Part shown: positions 43,338 through 52,377 of the stretch, in pieces
How the letters are laid out: every line of letters starts with the position of its first letter
Position numbering within the stretch: position 1 is the stretch's first letter
Origin: CAVTJL01 sp963735065
GTDB taxonomy: Bacteria > Pseudomonadota > Alphaproteobacteria > Geminicoccales > Geminicoccaceae
DNA length: 64,000 nt
Direction of reading: 5' to 3'
Assembly: GCA_963735065.1 (NCBI GenBank)
Contig: CAVTJL010000001.1
Location: 372,001 to 436,000, forward strand
Program-made: the position numbers and the translations under genes
The notes under the pieces: generated by a model
Databases searched by the model: none
Seen by the model: only the letters and a program-made list of their open reading frames with translations
What the model was told of the DNA's origin: nothing

Positions 43338-44735
43338 TCAAAGCTTCACGCCCGCCTTGGCGAGATCCTCGATGGCCTGTCGCTGCGCCTCCTTCATGGC
43401 GGTCGCCGCGTCGGCCTGGCCGGTCGCGATGCGCTCGATCGCCTTGTTGATCTTGTCGCCCACCTGGGGAAACACCGGCACCGTGCGGTAGAGCATGTAG
43501 TCCGAGCTGCCGGCCGTCTCGAGCACCTGGAGATAGAGCGAGGCCACGTCCTGGCCGTTCAGCGTCATCTGCTTGCGGTAGGCAGGATCGTCGATCACCG
43601 AGCGGCGGCAGACCGCCGTGTATCCCTTCTCGAGCGCCATCCGTCGCACCGTGTCCTTGCTCACCGCCCAGGTGATGAACGCCCACGCGGCTTCCTTGTT
43701 TCTCGATCCCTTGGGAATGCCGAAGCCGTGGCTGTTGAGGCCGGGAAAGAAGCCCTTGGGGCCCCTCGGCATCGGCGCATAGAGCACGGTCTTCTTGACC
43801 TTGCTCTCGGGGCTCACCGCCAGCGCCGCGACCTGGGAGGAATTGGGCGTGCGCATGTCCGCCCGGCCGGCGAGCTGGGTGCGCAGGGCCTGATCGTCGC
43901 TGAAGGAGAGAACGCCCGAAGGCGTGTAGCGCGCGAGCAGCTGGGCGTACCACTCGGCCGCCTGGGCCGCCTCAGGCGTGTCGAGCATCGGGTGCAGATC
44001 GTCGGGCGGATGACGGAACACCGTGCCGCCGAACCCCATGAGATAAGGAATCCAGTTCCAGTGATGCAGGCGATCCGCCACGAACGCCGCGACACCCTCC
44101 TTCTTGTGGGTCGCCTGCGCAACGGCGATGAGCTCGTCGAAGGTCTCAGGCGGCTTAAGGCCCGTCGCCGTCAGGATGTCACCACGCGCGGCACCCATGA
44201 TCATGGCGCCGGCCAGATAGGCGAAGCCGTAGGTGCGGCCTTTCGCGTCCTGCATGGCCTTCTGGGAGCCGGCGACGAAGTCCTCGGCGTCCCAGCCCGC
44301 GGGCGTCATCTTCGGATCCGCGACGAAGTCGTCGAGCGGCGCGAGCCAGCCCGCGCCGATCCAGCGTCCCGAATAGATGAACGTAATATTGCAGAAGTCA
44401 TAGGCCGAGCCGCCGGTCGACAGCTCGAGATCCATTCTTTGATTGTAGACCGGAAAGGCCTGCAGGTCGAAATTGACCTTCATGCCGGTCGCCTGCTCGA
44501 ACTCCGGCAGCAGGTCCTTGATATTCTGGGTCGACACATGCTGGAAGCCGGCGCCGTTGATGGTCACGCCCGAGAACGGCTTGGCCTGACCGCGCGCTGC
44601 CGGAGCGCGCACGCCGATCGCGAGCGCCGCCGTGCCACCCAAGGCGGCCCGCAGAACACCCCGGCGATGCAGCACCGCCGCGCGCCACGTCGCGTCGGCC
44701 GCCAGTGGACGACCATGCGTCTCCCGGTCCTTCAT
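43338..44735 (-). CDS. ABC transporter substrate-binding protein, family 1 (sugar type)
   Basis: A 465-residue periplasmic binding protein. A Tat-like N-terminus (HRRGVLRAALGG) is followed by a cleavage region (RAPAARGQA). The mature part shows the family-1 pattern: GFQHVSTQNIKDLLPEFEQATGMKV, DFCNITFIYSGRWI and the late IPKGSRNKEAAWAFITW motif. No permease or ATPase genes accompany it. Instead SMP-30 and PhyH follow, so this is an orphan binding protein with metabolic partners. Confidence 0.88.
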   Translation of the reverse strand: MKDRETHGRPLAADATWRAAVLHRRGVLRAALGGTAALAIGVRAPAARGQAKPFSGVTINGAGFQHVSTQNIKDLLPEFEQATGMKVNFDLQAFPVYNQRMDLELSTGGSAYDFCNITFIYSGRWIGAGWLAPLDDFVADPKMTPAGWDAEDFVAGSQKAMQDAKGRTYGFAYLAGAMIMGAARGDILTATGLKPPETFDELIAVAQATHKKEGVAAFVADRLHHWNWIPYLMGFGGTVFRHPPDDLHPMLDTPEAAQAAEWYAQLLARYTPSGVLSFSDDQALRTQLAGRADMRTPNSSQVAALAVSPESKVKKTVLYAPMPRGPKGFFPGLNSHGFGIPKGSRNKEAAWAFITWAVSKDTVRRMALEKGYTAVCRRSVIDDPAYRKQMTLNGQDVASLYLQVLETAGSSDYMLYRTVPVFPQVGDKINKAIERIATGQADAATAMKEAQRQAIEDLAKAGVKL

Positions 44736-44954
44736 GGCTTCGCACCCCTGATCGCTCGGTTCTGTCGTGACCGATAGGGATCGGGCTCTGAGCCCGCCCT
44801 TTGGGATCGACCCTACGCCCGAAAGCAACGCTGACGCAACGCTCACTTGCCGGCGCATGGCAAGGCCCCACGCTCATCCCGGGCGAGGAACGGGCGGCGT
44901 GGTGCTATGGGCGCAGAGAGAAGGCTCGAAGGTGACGCTGTGGCGACCGGCGGC

Positions 44955-44984
44955 CTTGCCGGGCCCGACGGAGGGCCCGGCAAG
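44955..44984 (-). terminator. Strong hairpin after the adenosine-kinase-like gene
   Basis: Perfect 12-bp arms (CTTGCCGGGCCC and its complement) with a six-base loop lie just beyond the kinase stop at 44996. No T tract follows on the minus strand. The hairpin probably ends or stabilises the kinase message. Confidence 0.45.
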
Positions 44985-44995
44985 CCGGCGACGGG

Positions 44996-46009
44996 TCAGC
45001 TCGGCGTTCGCGCGCGCTCGACCAGGGGCGCCAGGGGATGGGCGGCCCGAGCGCCATACTCGGCGATGATGTCGGCCGCGCACATGGAGCCCAGGCGACC
45101 GCAGGCGGCGAGATCGAGCCCCGCCGTCAGCCCGCGCAGAAAGCCTGCGGCGTAGAGATCGCCCGCTCCCGTGGTGTCGAGCACCTCCCGGGGCCGCGCC
45201 GCGTCGATCACGTGCACCTCGTCGCCGCGAAGGACGACCGAGCCCCTGGCCCCGCGCGTCAGCGCCGCAAAGTGCACCTCGCGCCGCACCTGCTGCAGCG
45301 CGTCGTCGAAGTCCCTCGCCTGGTAGAGCGAGGTGATCTCGGCCTCGTTGGCGAAGAGGATGTCGACGTCCTGCTCGACCAGCTCGCGAAACTCGCCACG
45401 CCAGCGGTCGACGCAGAACGGATCGGACAGCGTGAGCGCCAGCCGGCCGCCGTGGCGGTGGCAGATCTCCGCGGCCTTGCGGCATGCGGCCTTGGCCTCG
45501 GGCCGGTCCCAAAGATAGCCCTCGAGGTAGGTGATGTCGGCGCGGGCGACGAGCTCCTCGTCCACATTCTCTGGGCCCAGCTCGACACAGGCGCCGAGAT
45601 AGGTCTGCATGGTGCGCTGGGCGTCGGGCGTGACGAAGACGAGGCAGCGCGCGGTGGCTGGCCCCTCGGGTGCGGGCTCGCTCTCGAAGACGACGCCGGC
45701 GGCGCGGATGTCGTGCCTGAAGACCCGGCCGAGCGCGTCGTCCTTGACCCGGCCGACATAGGCCGCCGAGCCGCCCAGGGAAGCGAGCGCCGCCATCGTG
45801 TTGGCGCAGGACCCGCCCGAGACCTCGCGGGCCGGTCCCATCCTGCGGTAGAGGAACTCGATGCGTTCCTCGTCGACCAGCGTCATCGTCCCACGCGCGA
45901 GGTCGAGCTCGTCGATGAGCGCGTCCTCGGCGTAGGCCACCACATCGACAATGGCATTGCCAAGGCCGAGCACGTCGATGCGGCCCGTCTGCCGCTCCAC
46001 CTCCTGCAT
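44996..46009 (-). CDS. PfkB family carbohydrate/adenosine kinase
   Basis: A 337-residue ribokinase-family enzyme. The first signature is LGLGNAIVDVVAYAED, and the catalytic-base motif is DTTGAGDLYAAGFL (about residues 277-290). The SGGSCANTMAALASLGG block is typical of adenosine kinase-like members. The substrate could be adenosine or a sugar, and no further clue is present. ATG start at 46009. The gene diverges from bactofilin. Confidence 0.88.
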   Translation of the reverse strand: MQEVERQTGRIDVLGLGNAIVDVVAYAEDALIDELDLARGTMTLVDEERIEFLYRRMGPAREVSGGSCANTMAALASLGGSAAYVGRVKDDALGRVFRHDIRAAGVVFESEPAPEGPATARCLVFVTPDAQRTMQTYLGACVELGPENVDEELVARADITYLEGYLWDRPEAKAACRKAAEICHRHGGRLALTLSDPFCVDRWRGEFRELVEQDVDILFANEAEITSLYQARDFDDALQQVRREVHFAALTRGARGSVVLRGDEVHVIDAARPREVLDTTGAGDLYAAGFLRGLTAGLDLAACGRLGSMCAADIIAEYGARAAHPLAPLVERARTPS

Positions 46010-46041
46010 GCGCCGTCACTCCGGGGGGTTGTATGGGGCCG

Positions 46042-46069
46042 AGTATAGGTGGCCTGGGCGGCCTGTCCA
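46042..46069 (-). promoter_or_regulatory. Sigma-70 promoter for the kinase gene
   Basis: On the minus strand, TGGACA (46069-46064) and TATACT (46047-46042) are 16 bp apart, each matching consensus at five of six positions. The -10 is 33 bp from the start codon. Inverted-repeat arms of about 12 bp (46027-46038 and 46083-46097, with a three-base bulge) flank it, as if a regulator could bridge across it. Confidence 0.5.
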
Positions 46070-46221
46070 CCGAGCGGAACGACCCCACGATACAACCGAA
46101 GGGTATTCTTTGGTTTGACTTACTTCACGTCACTGACTAATGCTGTGCCCCTCCATTCCCTCCACCGCATTCAGCACCGGGAGGCCAGTTGCCCGGTGCC
46201 AAGCACAAGGGTGATGTCCTC

Positions 46222-46731
46222 ATGTTTCGTAAAAAGGACAACGAGCCAACGCGCCCATCGTCGTCGGCGGAGAGGATGCCAGAGCCCCCCATCGCCCGAA
46301 CGGAGCCCAAGGTGCAGCCGGAAATCCCGCGCCGACAGGTCGACTTGCCCTCCGCGTCCACCAACGCCGCCGCCGAGAAGCCCGCTCCCAAGCCCGAGCC
46401 CGAGCCGAAGCGGCTGATCGTCGGCACCGGCATCAGCCTCGCCGGTGAGATCACCGCCTGCGACCGTCTCGTCGTCGAGGGCAGCGTGCAGGTCACGCTC
46501 AACCAGACCCGGGCGATCGAGATCACCCAGACCGGCCGCTTCACCGAAGGCAAGGCCGAGGTCGAGGAGGCCGAGATCAGCGGCGTCTACGAGGGCGATC
46601 TCACCGTCCACAAGCGGCTGTTGATCCGCAGCACGGGACGCGTGAAGGGCACCGTCCGCTACGGCGAGCTCGAGATCGAGCGCGGCGGCAAGCTCACCGG
46701 CTCCGTCTCGATGCTCGACGAGACCACCTAG
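46222..46731 (+). CDS. Bactofilin family polymer-forming protein
   Basis: A 169-residue bactofilin. A disordered, proline-rich N-terminus (KPAPKPEPEPKR) precedes a right-handed beta-helix core. The repeated short blades are GTGISLAGEITACDRLVVEGSV, RAIEITQTGRFTEGKAEVEEAEISGVYEGDLTV and RLLIRSTGRVKGTVRYGELEIERGG. Bactofilins form cytoskeletal filaments linked to cell shape or stalk synthesis. The ATG at 46222 starts MFRKKDN, the usual bactofilin N-terminus. A TTG at 46189 behind GGGAGG would add 11 residues and cannot be excluded. A possible TTGACT -35 lies at 46115. Confidence 0.93.
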   Translation: MFRKKDNEPTRPSSSAERMPEPPIARTEPKVQPEIPRRQVDLPSASTNAAAEKPAPKPEPEPKRLIVGTGISLAGEITACDRLVVEGSVQVTLNQTRAIEITQTGRFTEGKAEVEEAEISGVYEGDLTVHKRLLIRSTGRVKGTVRYGELEIERGGKLTGSVSMLDETT

Positions 46732-46804
46732 CCTCGAGAGCCCCGTCGACCAACGAACAGTCCTTGGCCGGGCGCTCGTCGCCCAACTCTCCGCGGAGCA
46801 ACGC

Positions 46805-47251
46805 ATGAAGGCTGCGGGCGGCAGGGATGCCGTGATGTGGCCTCGGCCCAGAAGTGGTCGAAGCTCGGTCGTGCTGATTGCAGCGCTCCTCGGTGCCTGC
46901 GCGGCGACCGAGCCGCCTCCTGCCAAGCTTGCTGCCGCGGCACCGCCTCCGCCCCCGAAGCCCTTGTCCCTGGTCGGCATGGATGCCCAGGCGGTGACCG
47001 CCGCGCTGGGCGAGCCGACGTTGGAGCGCCAGGACCGGCACGCCCAGTACTGGCTCTACAACGAGCATGGCTGCAGGCTGGCGATCTTCCTCTATCTCGA
47101 TCCCGACACCGGGAAGAGCAGGGTCACCTACTACGAGCTACGCCGCCCGGACCGGGCGCAGCCGGTGGCGGACACGTGCAGTCCCGTCCTGGCAAGGCTG
47201 CCACCGATGACACCCGCCAGGAACGACCTGCCGCAGGTCGCAGCGCCCTGA
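46805..47251 (+). CDS. Small lipoprotein (BamE/SmpA-like)
   Basis: A 148-residue protein. The lipobox LLGAC lies near residue 31, after a hydrophobic VVLIAALL run. It is followed by a proline-rich linker and a compact C-terminal domain (LVGMDAQAVTAALGEPTLERQDRHAQYWLYNEHGCRLAIFLYLD) that resembles the SmpA/BamE two-helix plus sheet fold. It is probably inner-face outer-membrane lipoprotein cargo. No partner is recognisable nearby. GCGGAGC precedes the ATG. Confidence 0.75.
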   Translation: MKAAGGRDAVMWPRPRSGRSSVVLIAALLGACAATEPPPAKLAAAAPPPPPKPLSLVGMDAQAVTAALGEPTLERQDRHAQYWLYNEHGCRLAIFLYLDPDTGKSRVTYYELRRPDRAQPVADTCSPVLARLPPMTPARNDLPQVAAP

Positions 47252-47261
47252 GCAGGCGTCC

Positions 47262-48170
47262 TCAATCGCGTCGGGCGCGGCCCTCGAGGACATCGAGCGG
47301 CACGCCCAACGCCTTCGCCAGATCGATAGCGCCGCTGCCGCGCCGCAATGGCCGCGGCTGGCTCTCGTGCGGCTTCCACCCGATAAGAAAGAGGATGTCG
47401 AAGGTGGCCGGCACGGTCCCGTCGCCGTCGCCGAAACGCTCGCGGTAGAGGTCCAGGGCGCGGGCGAGCACGACTGGCCGGAGCGGCCGTGCGCGGCCCT
47501 CGACGAGCAGGCTCGCCTCGCCCATGGCCCTGAGGTCGCTCACCAGCCGCAACGGGTCGCGGTAGCGCACGGTCAGGCGGTCTATGTCGGCCACGGGCAG
47601 CGCCAGGCCGGCGCGCTGCAGCAGCATGCCGGCGTCGCGGATGTCGACGAAGGGCGAGACCCTGGGTGCTGCCCCGCCCGTCAGCTCGAGCTCCGCCTGG
47701 GTCAGCGCCCAGCGCAGCTCGTGCAGCGTCTCGCCACCGGGCAGCCCGGCCAGCAGAAGGCCATCTGGCTTCAAGGCGTAGCGCATCTGCGCCAGCGCGC
47801 CCGGCAGGTCGTTCACGTTGTGCAGCGCCATGACGCTCAGGACCGCGTCGAAACGGTCGGCGCCGAAAGGCAGCAGCTCCGCGTCGCCGACGATGCCGGG
47901 GCGGTCCCGGCCGAAGTGCGCCGCGGCGAGGTCCATCTCGACGAGCGTCGTGGGCATCCGTCCCGCTGCCGCCAGCGCCGCAGCGAGCTCGCCAGCCCCG
48001 GCTCCGACCTCGAGCACGGTCGGGAACGCCGTCTTGATGTCCGCCAGCCGGTCGACGAGACGGTCGACGATCTCCGTCCTTAGGAAGCCGGCGTCGCCTG
48101 GCCGATGCGCAAGGCGCTCGCGGCGCAATCTCAGGGCCTGCCGATCGAAGATGCGGGGTGGGGAGGACAT
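47262..48170 (-). CDS. SAM-dependent methyltransferase, NDUFAF5-like
   Basis: A 302-residue protein. The N-terminal SPPRIFDRQALRLRRERL segment is the signature of the bacterial homologues of NDUFAF5, the mitochondrial complex I assembly factor that hydroxylates an arginine. Motif I is LEVGAGAGEL (about residues 53-62). The motif III-like strand is ELLPFGADRFDAVLSV. Activity in bacteria is not settled. GGAG precedes the ATG at 48170. It follows DctM by 51 bp on the minus strand. Confidence 0.85.
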   Translation of the reverse strand: MSSPPRIFDRQALRLRRERLAHRPGDAGFLRTEIVDRLVDRLADIKTAFPTVLEVGAGAGELAAALAAAGRMPTTLVEMDLAAAHFGRDRPGIVGDAELLPFGADRFDAVLSVMALHNVNDLPGALAQMRYALKPDGLLLAGLPGGETLHELRWALTQAELELTGGAAPRVSPFVDIRDAGMLLQRAGLALPVADIDRLTVRYRDPLRLVSDLRAMGEASLLVEGRARPLRPVVLARALDLYRERFGDGDGTVPATFDILFLIGWKPHESQPRPLRRGSGAIDLAKALGVPLDVLEGRARRD

Positions 48171-48221
48171 GGGTCTCCAGATGGTCGATCCGGCAGGCAA
48201 AGCCAAGCCCGCCCGGCCGGC

Positions 48222-49529
48222 TCAGCCCGGGCGCAGCACCATGTGGGCGGGAAGCCAGGTCGCAAGCTCGGGGAAGAGCACGAGGATGGCGACCATCACC
48301 ATCATCAGGAGGAAGAACGGGACGGCGCTGCGGGCGATGAAGTTGATCTCGTGGCCGGTCATGCCCTGGAGGACGAAGAGGTTGAAGCCGATGGGCGGCG
48401 TGATCTGGGCCATCTCGACCACCACGACGATGAAGATGCCGAACCAGATGAGGTCGATGCCGGCGCGGCGGATCATCGGCTCGATCACCGCCATGGTGAG
48501 CACGACGCAGCTGATGCCGTCGAGAAAGCACCCCAGCACGATGTAGAAGAGCATGAGCGCGCCGATCAGGGCCACCGGCGAGAGGTTGAGCGAGGCGATG
48601 TACTCGGCGAGGCCGGTGGGCAGGCCGGTGAAGCCCATGGCGAGCGACAGGAACGAGGCGCCCATCAGGATGAGCGCTATCATGGCCGAGGTGCGCATGG
48701 CGCCCATGAGGCTGGTGCGGAAGCTCTCGAGCGTCAGCGCGCCCTGCACCAGCGCCAGGGCCAAGGCGCCCACGACGCCCAGCGCCGCGGCCTCGGTGGC
48801 GGTGGCGATGCCGGCATAGATCGAGCCCAGGACGGCCACGATCAGCAGCATGACGGGGATGAGCGAGCGGCTGGCGCGCAGACGCTGGGCCAGGCTGCGC
48901 GGCGGCTCGGGCGGCACCAGATCCGGCTGGAGGATGCCACGGATCGCCAGATAGCCCATGAACAGCAGCGCCAGCACGATGCCGGGAAAGACCCCGGCCA
49001 TGAAGAGCTGGGCGATCGATTCGTTCACCGCCACGCCATAGACGATCATGGTGAGCGAGGGCGGGATCATGAGCCCCAGCGTGCCGGCACCGGCGAGCGA
49101 GCCGATGATGAGAGGCTCGGGATAGCCGCGGCTCCTGAGCTCGGGGATCGTCATCTTGCCGATGGTGACGCAGGTGGCGGCCGATGAGCCGCTGATCGCG
49201 GCGAAGATGGCGCAGCCCACGACGTTGGTGTGGAGGAGACGGCCCGGCAGCCCGGTCATCCAGGGCGAGAGGCCCTTGAACATGTCCTCCGAGAGCCGCG
49301 TCCGGAACAGGATCTCGCCCATCCAGATGAAGAGCGGCAGGGCGGTCAGCGTCCAGCTGGACGACGAGGTCCAGATGGTCGTGATCATCGCGTCGCCGGC
49401 GGGGCGCGTGGTGAAGAGATCCATCGCGAAGAGCGCCACGCCCATCAGCGACAGCCCGATCCACACCCCGCCGCCCAGAAGAAGAAAGAGCACGAAGAGC
49501 AGAAGCCCCGTCAGGTAGATCTGCTCCAT
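48222..49529 (-). CDS. dctM: TRAP transporter large permease (DctM)
   Basis: A 435-residue protein with about 12 membrane helices. It carries the DctM pattern of FxxMGEILFRTRLSEDMF, AISGSSAATCVTIGKMTIPEL and the conserved GAGTLGLMIPPS loop. This subunit binds and moves the ligand delivered by DctP. It follows DctQ by 87 bp in the three-gene operon. A carboxylate or sugar-acid substrate is likely but cannot be narrowed. Confidence 0.94.
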   Translation of the reverse strand: MEQIYLTGLLLFVLFLLLGGGVWIGLSLMGVALFAMDLFTTRPAGDAMITTIWTSSSSWTLTALPLFIWMGEILFRTRLSEDMFKGLSPWMTGLPGRLLHTNVVGCAIFAAISGSSAATCVTIGKMTIPELRSRGYPEPLIIGSLAGAGTLGLMIPPSLTMIVYGVAVNESIAQLFMAGVFPGIVLALLFMGYLAIRGILQPDLVPPEPPRSLAQRLRASRSLIPVMLLIVAVLGSIYAGIATATEAAALGVVGALALALVQGALTLESFRTSLMGAMRTSAMIALILMGASFLSLAMGFTGLPTGLAEYIASLNLSPVALIGALMLFYIVLGCFLDGISCVVLTMAVIEPMIRRAGIDLIWFGIFIVVVVEMAQITPPIGFNLFVLQGMTGHEINFIARSAVPFFLLMMVMVAILVLFPELATWLPAHMVLRPG

Positions 49530-49616
49530 GCCTTTCTCCTCCTCAGCGTCTCGAGCCTATGGCGCAACGTGCGAGGCTGGCGGCGCCTGCGCCGAGCGGC
49601 GTCTCGAGGCGTGGAA

Positions 49617-50168
49617 TCAATCCTGCTGCAGCGAGGTCTCCACAGGGCGCTCCAGCGACGCGCCCAGCAGGACGGAGACGAGGCGGTCGGTCATGGCGAT
49701 GGCGAAGATGAGGGTGCCGGCGGCCATGGCGAGCTGGGGGATCCAGAGCGGGGTCGCGTCCTGGCCCTGGCTGATGTCGTGGATCAGCCGCGAGACGCGC
49801 ACCGCCTTGATCGCATAGAGACAAAAGAACCAGGCAAGGCCGGAGGCGATGAGCAGGGCCACGACCTCGGCGATGCGGCGGCGGGCGCCCGAGAAGCCCT
49901 GCAGGATCAGCTCGACCCGGATGTGGCTGCCGCGGCGGAAGGTGTGAGCCAAGCCGAGGAAGGACGCGGCCGCCATGCAGTAGCCGGCATAGTCCGTGGC
50001 GCCGGGCAGGGCGATGTCCAGGAGGCGGAACACGATCTGCGCCACGACGATGACGAGGATGAGGGCGAGGAAGAGCGCCGCCAGCACGCCGGCGCCGTCA
50101 TAGAGTAGGTCGAGGCCGCGCCTGAGACGGGACGCGGCCGCGCCTGTTGGTGCAGCGCCTGGGCTCAC
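49617..50168 (-). CDS. dctQ: TRAP transporter small permease (DctQ)
   Basis: A 183-residue four-helix membrane subunit. The RRGSHIRVELILQGFS segment matches the DctQ core. It starts with GTG at 50168, overlapping the DctP stop by GTGA, so translation is coupled. A longer upstream in-frame start would need no such overlap and is less likely. Confidence 0.88.
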   Translation of the reverse strand: MSPGAAPTGAAASRLRRGLDLLYDGAGVLAALFLALILVIVVAQIVFRLLDIALPGATDYAGYCMAAASFLGLAHTFRRGSHIRVELILQGFSGARRRIAEVVALLIASGLAWFFCLYAIKAVRVSRLIHDISQGQDATPLWIPQLAMAAGTLIFAIAMTDRLVSVLLGASLERPVETSLQQD

Positions 50169-51136
50169 TGGCTCTTCTTGTAGGCAGCGACGATGGCCTC
50201 GCCCTCGGGGCCGGCCTTCTTCAGCCACTCGGCGGTCATGGTCTCGCCGATCTTGGCGAGATCGGCCTTGAGCTCGGGGCTCGGCTTCTCGACCTTCATG
50301 CCGTTCTTGGCGAGCTGCTCGACGTACCAGCCGGCCAGCTCCTGCGACTTCTTCGTGCCGGCGGCCTCGGCCTTGGCGCCGCAGTCGTCGACCACCTTGC
50401 GGGTCGCGTCGTCCAGCCCGTCCCAGGCCTGCTTGTTGGCGAAGACGGAGTTACGCGGCAGCCAGGCATTCACGTCGTAGAAGTAGCTCAGCTGCTCCCA
50501 GACCTTGCTGTCATAGCCCGTGGAGCCCGAGCTGATGAAGCTGTCGGCAACACCGGTGGCGAGCGCCTGGCTGAGCTCGGCCGCCTCGATCTGCACCGGC
50601 ACGGCACCCAGAAGCTCGGCCAGGCGCGCGGTGGCGGCGTTGTAGGCGCGGAACTTCACACCCTTCATGTCGGCGCCGCTCATGAGCGGCTTTTTCGTGT
50701 AGATGCCCTGCGGCGGCCAGGGGACCGAGTAGATGAGCACGAGGTTCTGGCTGTCCAGAAGCTTCGTCAGCGCCGGTCGCGCGGCCTTCCAGAGCGCTGC
50801 CGACTCCTCATAGGAGGTGGCGAGGAAGGGCACCGAATCGAAGCCGAAGAGCGCGTTCTCGTTCTCGTGGGCCGAGAGGAGGCGCTCGCCGATCGGGGCC
50901 TGCCCGGTCTGCACCGCGCGCTTGATCTCGTTGCCCTTGAAAAGCGAGCCGTTGCTGTGGACGACGATGTCCAGGGCACCCTTGGTGCCGTCCTTGACGC
51001 AGGCGGCGAACGCCTTGCCGGTCTCAGTGTGGAAGTTGGTCTCGGGATAGGCCATCGGCATATCCCAGGTCTCGGCGTGGGCGGCGCTCGTGGCGAGCGC
51101 CACGGCGAGGGCCGCGCCCAGGACGGTCTTCTTCAT
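50165..51136 (-). CDS. dctP: TRAP transporter substrate-binding protein (DctP)
   Basis: A 323-residue periplasmic binding protein. The signal peptide is a clean AALAVALATSAAHA. The DctP pattern is visible in GMKGVKFRAYNAATARLAELLGA and in an arginine (residue 155 area) for carboxylate binding. The start is the ATG at 51136. It is the first gene of the DctP-DctQ-DctM operon. Confidence 0.92.
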   Translation of the reverse strand: MKKTVLGAALAVALATSAAHAETWDMPMAYPETNFHTETGKAFAACVKDGTKGALDIVVHSNGSLFKGNEIKRAVQTGQAPIGERLLSAHENENALFGFDSVPFLATSYEESAALWKAARPALTKLLDSQNLVLIYSVPWPPQGIYTKKPLMSGADMKGVKFRAYNAATARLAELLGAVPVQIEAAELSQALATGVADSFISSGSTGYDSKVWEQLSYFYDVNAWLPRNSVFANKQAWDGLDDATRKVVDDCGAKAEAAGTKKSQELAGWYVEQLAKNGMKVEKPSPELKADLAKIGETMTAEWLKKAGPEGEAIVAAYKKSQ

Positions 51137-51244
51137 GATGCCTCCGTCGTTGCGGCGGTTCTGGGGCAGCTGACCCGCCCTTCTGCGATGGTTGGCACGC
51201 GCGGCGGAAGGGGTCAACTGCCCCGGCCTCGGCGGACGGAGCCC

Positions 51245-51592
51245 TCAGGCGGAGAGGCGATCCAAGCGCTCGCGGGCACGCTCGCGATGCTCGGGCCGGA
51301 GATGGCGGCCCAGCGCCGAGAGGGCCAGCGCCAGCACGGTGCCGTCGTCGACGAAGCCCAGCCCCGCGATGAAGTCGGGGATGGCGTCGGTCGGGAGAAC
51401 GAAATAGGCGAGCGCGCCGAACAGGATCATCCGCACGCGGGCCGGCGTCGTCGGATCGGCAGCACAGAACCACGCGGCCACGAGATCCTCGGCGAAGGGG
51501 ATGCGCGCGGCAACGCGGGCGAGCTTCTTCCAGAAGGTGCGCTCGTCGGGCGCACGATCGGCGACGGGAAGCTGGGCGAGATCATAGGCCAT
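51245..51592 (-). CDS. YkvA family (DUF1232) membrane protein
   Basis: A 115-residue protein. DUF1232 core features are VRMILFGALAYFVLPTDAIPDFIAGLGFVDDGTVLALAL, a hydrophobic helical pair with PxDAIPD. The function is unknown, and some family members affect membrane integrity. The ATG at 51592 is preferred over an upstream in-frame codon because it begins at a normal MAYDLAQ start. Confidence 0.86.
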   Translation of the reverse strand: MAYDLAQLPVADRAPDERTFWKKLARVAARIPFAEDLVAAWFCAADPTTPARVRMILFGALAYFVLPTDAIPDFIAGLGFVDDGTVLALALSALGRHLRPEHRERARERLDRLSA

Positions 51593-51690
51593 GAAAATAA
51601 AGATGTCGCGCGCGCCCCGACGATGCAAGGTGCGCCGCCGCCCTGACGGCAGAGCGGCTTCCATGCTAAACTCGGCCTCGGAGGTGAGAG

Positions 51691-52254
51691 ATGGCGAAAG
51701 CAGCTCTCGATCTCGTCACCGTCGACGAGTTTCTGCGCTGGGACGATCGCTCGGATCGGCGGTATCAGCTGATCCGCGGCGCCATCGTCATGATGGCGCC
51801 GCCAGCGCCGCGACATGGCGCGCTGTCGGCTCGGGTGATTCGCTCACTGGGCGGACGATTGCGGCCGACATGCGAGACGCTCAGCGAGGCCGGAATTCTT
51901 CTGCCGCAGAGCGCTCAGGACTTCTATGTCGCCGACATCGCCGTTACCTGCGTGCCCCTCGGAACCAGCGCATGGTGCCCGGATCCCGTCCTCATCGTCG
52001 AGGTCCTCTCGCCGTCGACGGAGGGGGAGGTCAGGCACGAGAAGCTGCCCAACTACCGCCTGCTGCCCTCGCTGCGCCACATCCTCCTTGTCTCGAGCGA
52101 GGCCGTGCTCGTCGAGCATTGGCGCCGCGCCGGCGTGGCTTGGAGCAGCGAGACGCTCCGCGAAGGCGGCGCGCTCAGGCTCGATGCGCTCGGTATCGAG
52201 CTGCCCGTCGACGAGATCTATGCGGGTCTGGATCTGACGCCCGGGACGAGCTGA
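51691..52254 (+). CDS. Uma2 family (DUF820) PD-(D/E)XK endonuclease-like protein
   Basis: A 187-residue protein. Family markers are SDRRYQLIRGAIVMMAPPAPRHGALSARVIR (with the Glu position replaced by Gln in YQLIRG), the central DIAVTCVP motif and EVLSPSTEGE, then KLPNYRLLPSLRHILLV. The PD-(D/E)XK pattern (D, then E in IVEV) is visible. Uma2 proteins are abundant in cyanobacteria and soil bacteria and have no settled role. GAGGTGAGAG precedes the ATG. Confidence 0.85.
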   Translation: MAKAALDLVTVDEFLRWDDRSDRRYQLIRGAIVMMAPPAPRHGALSARVIRSLGGRLRPTCETLSEAGILLPQSAQDFYVADIAVTCVPLGTSAWCPDPVLIVEVLSPSTEGEVRHEKLPNYRLLPSLRHILLVSSEAVLVEHWRRAGVAWSSETLREGGALRLDALGIELPVDEIYAGLDLTPGTS

Positions 52255-52377
52255 GCCGCGCGAGCGCCGCGTCCGGCCTCCCGTCCTCGACCTTTACCGC
52301 CGCGCCCGCTGCCAATACACGTGGAACGAGGCTGAAAAGCACGAAAACCCGCCGTCACCATGAGCGGAGAACCACCA

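Noticed and set aside
51691..52254. Uma2 protein as a transposase or mobile element
   Set aside because: Uma2/DUF820 proteins are sometimes called transposase-like, but no inverted ends or target duplications are visible around it.
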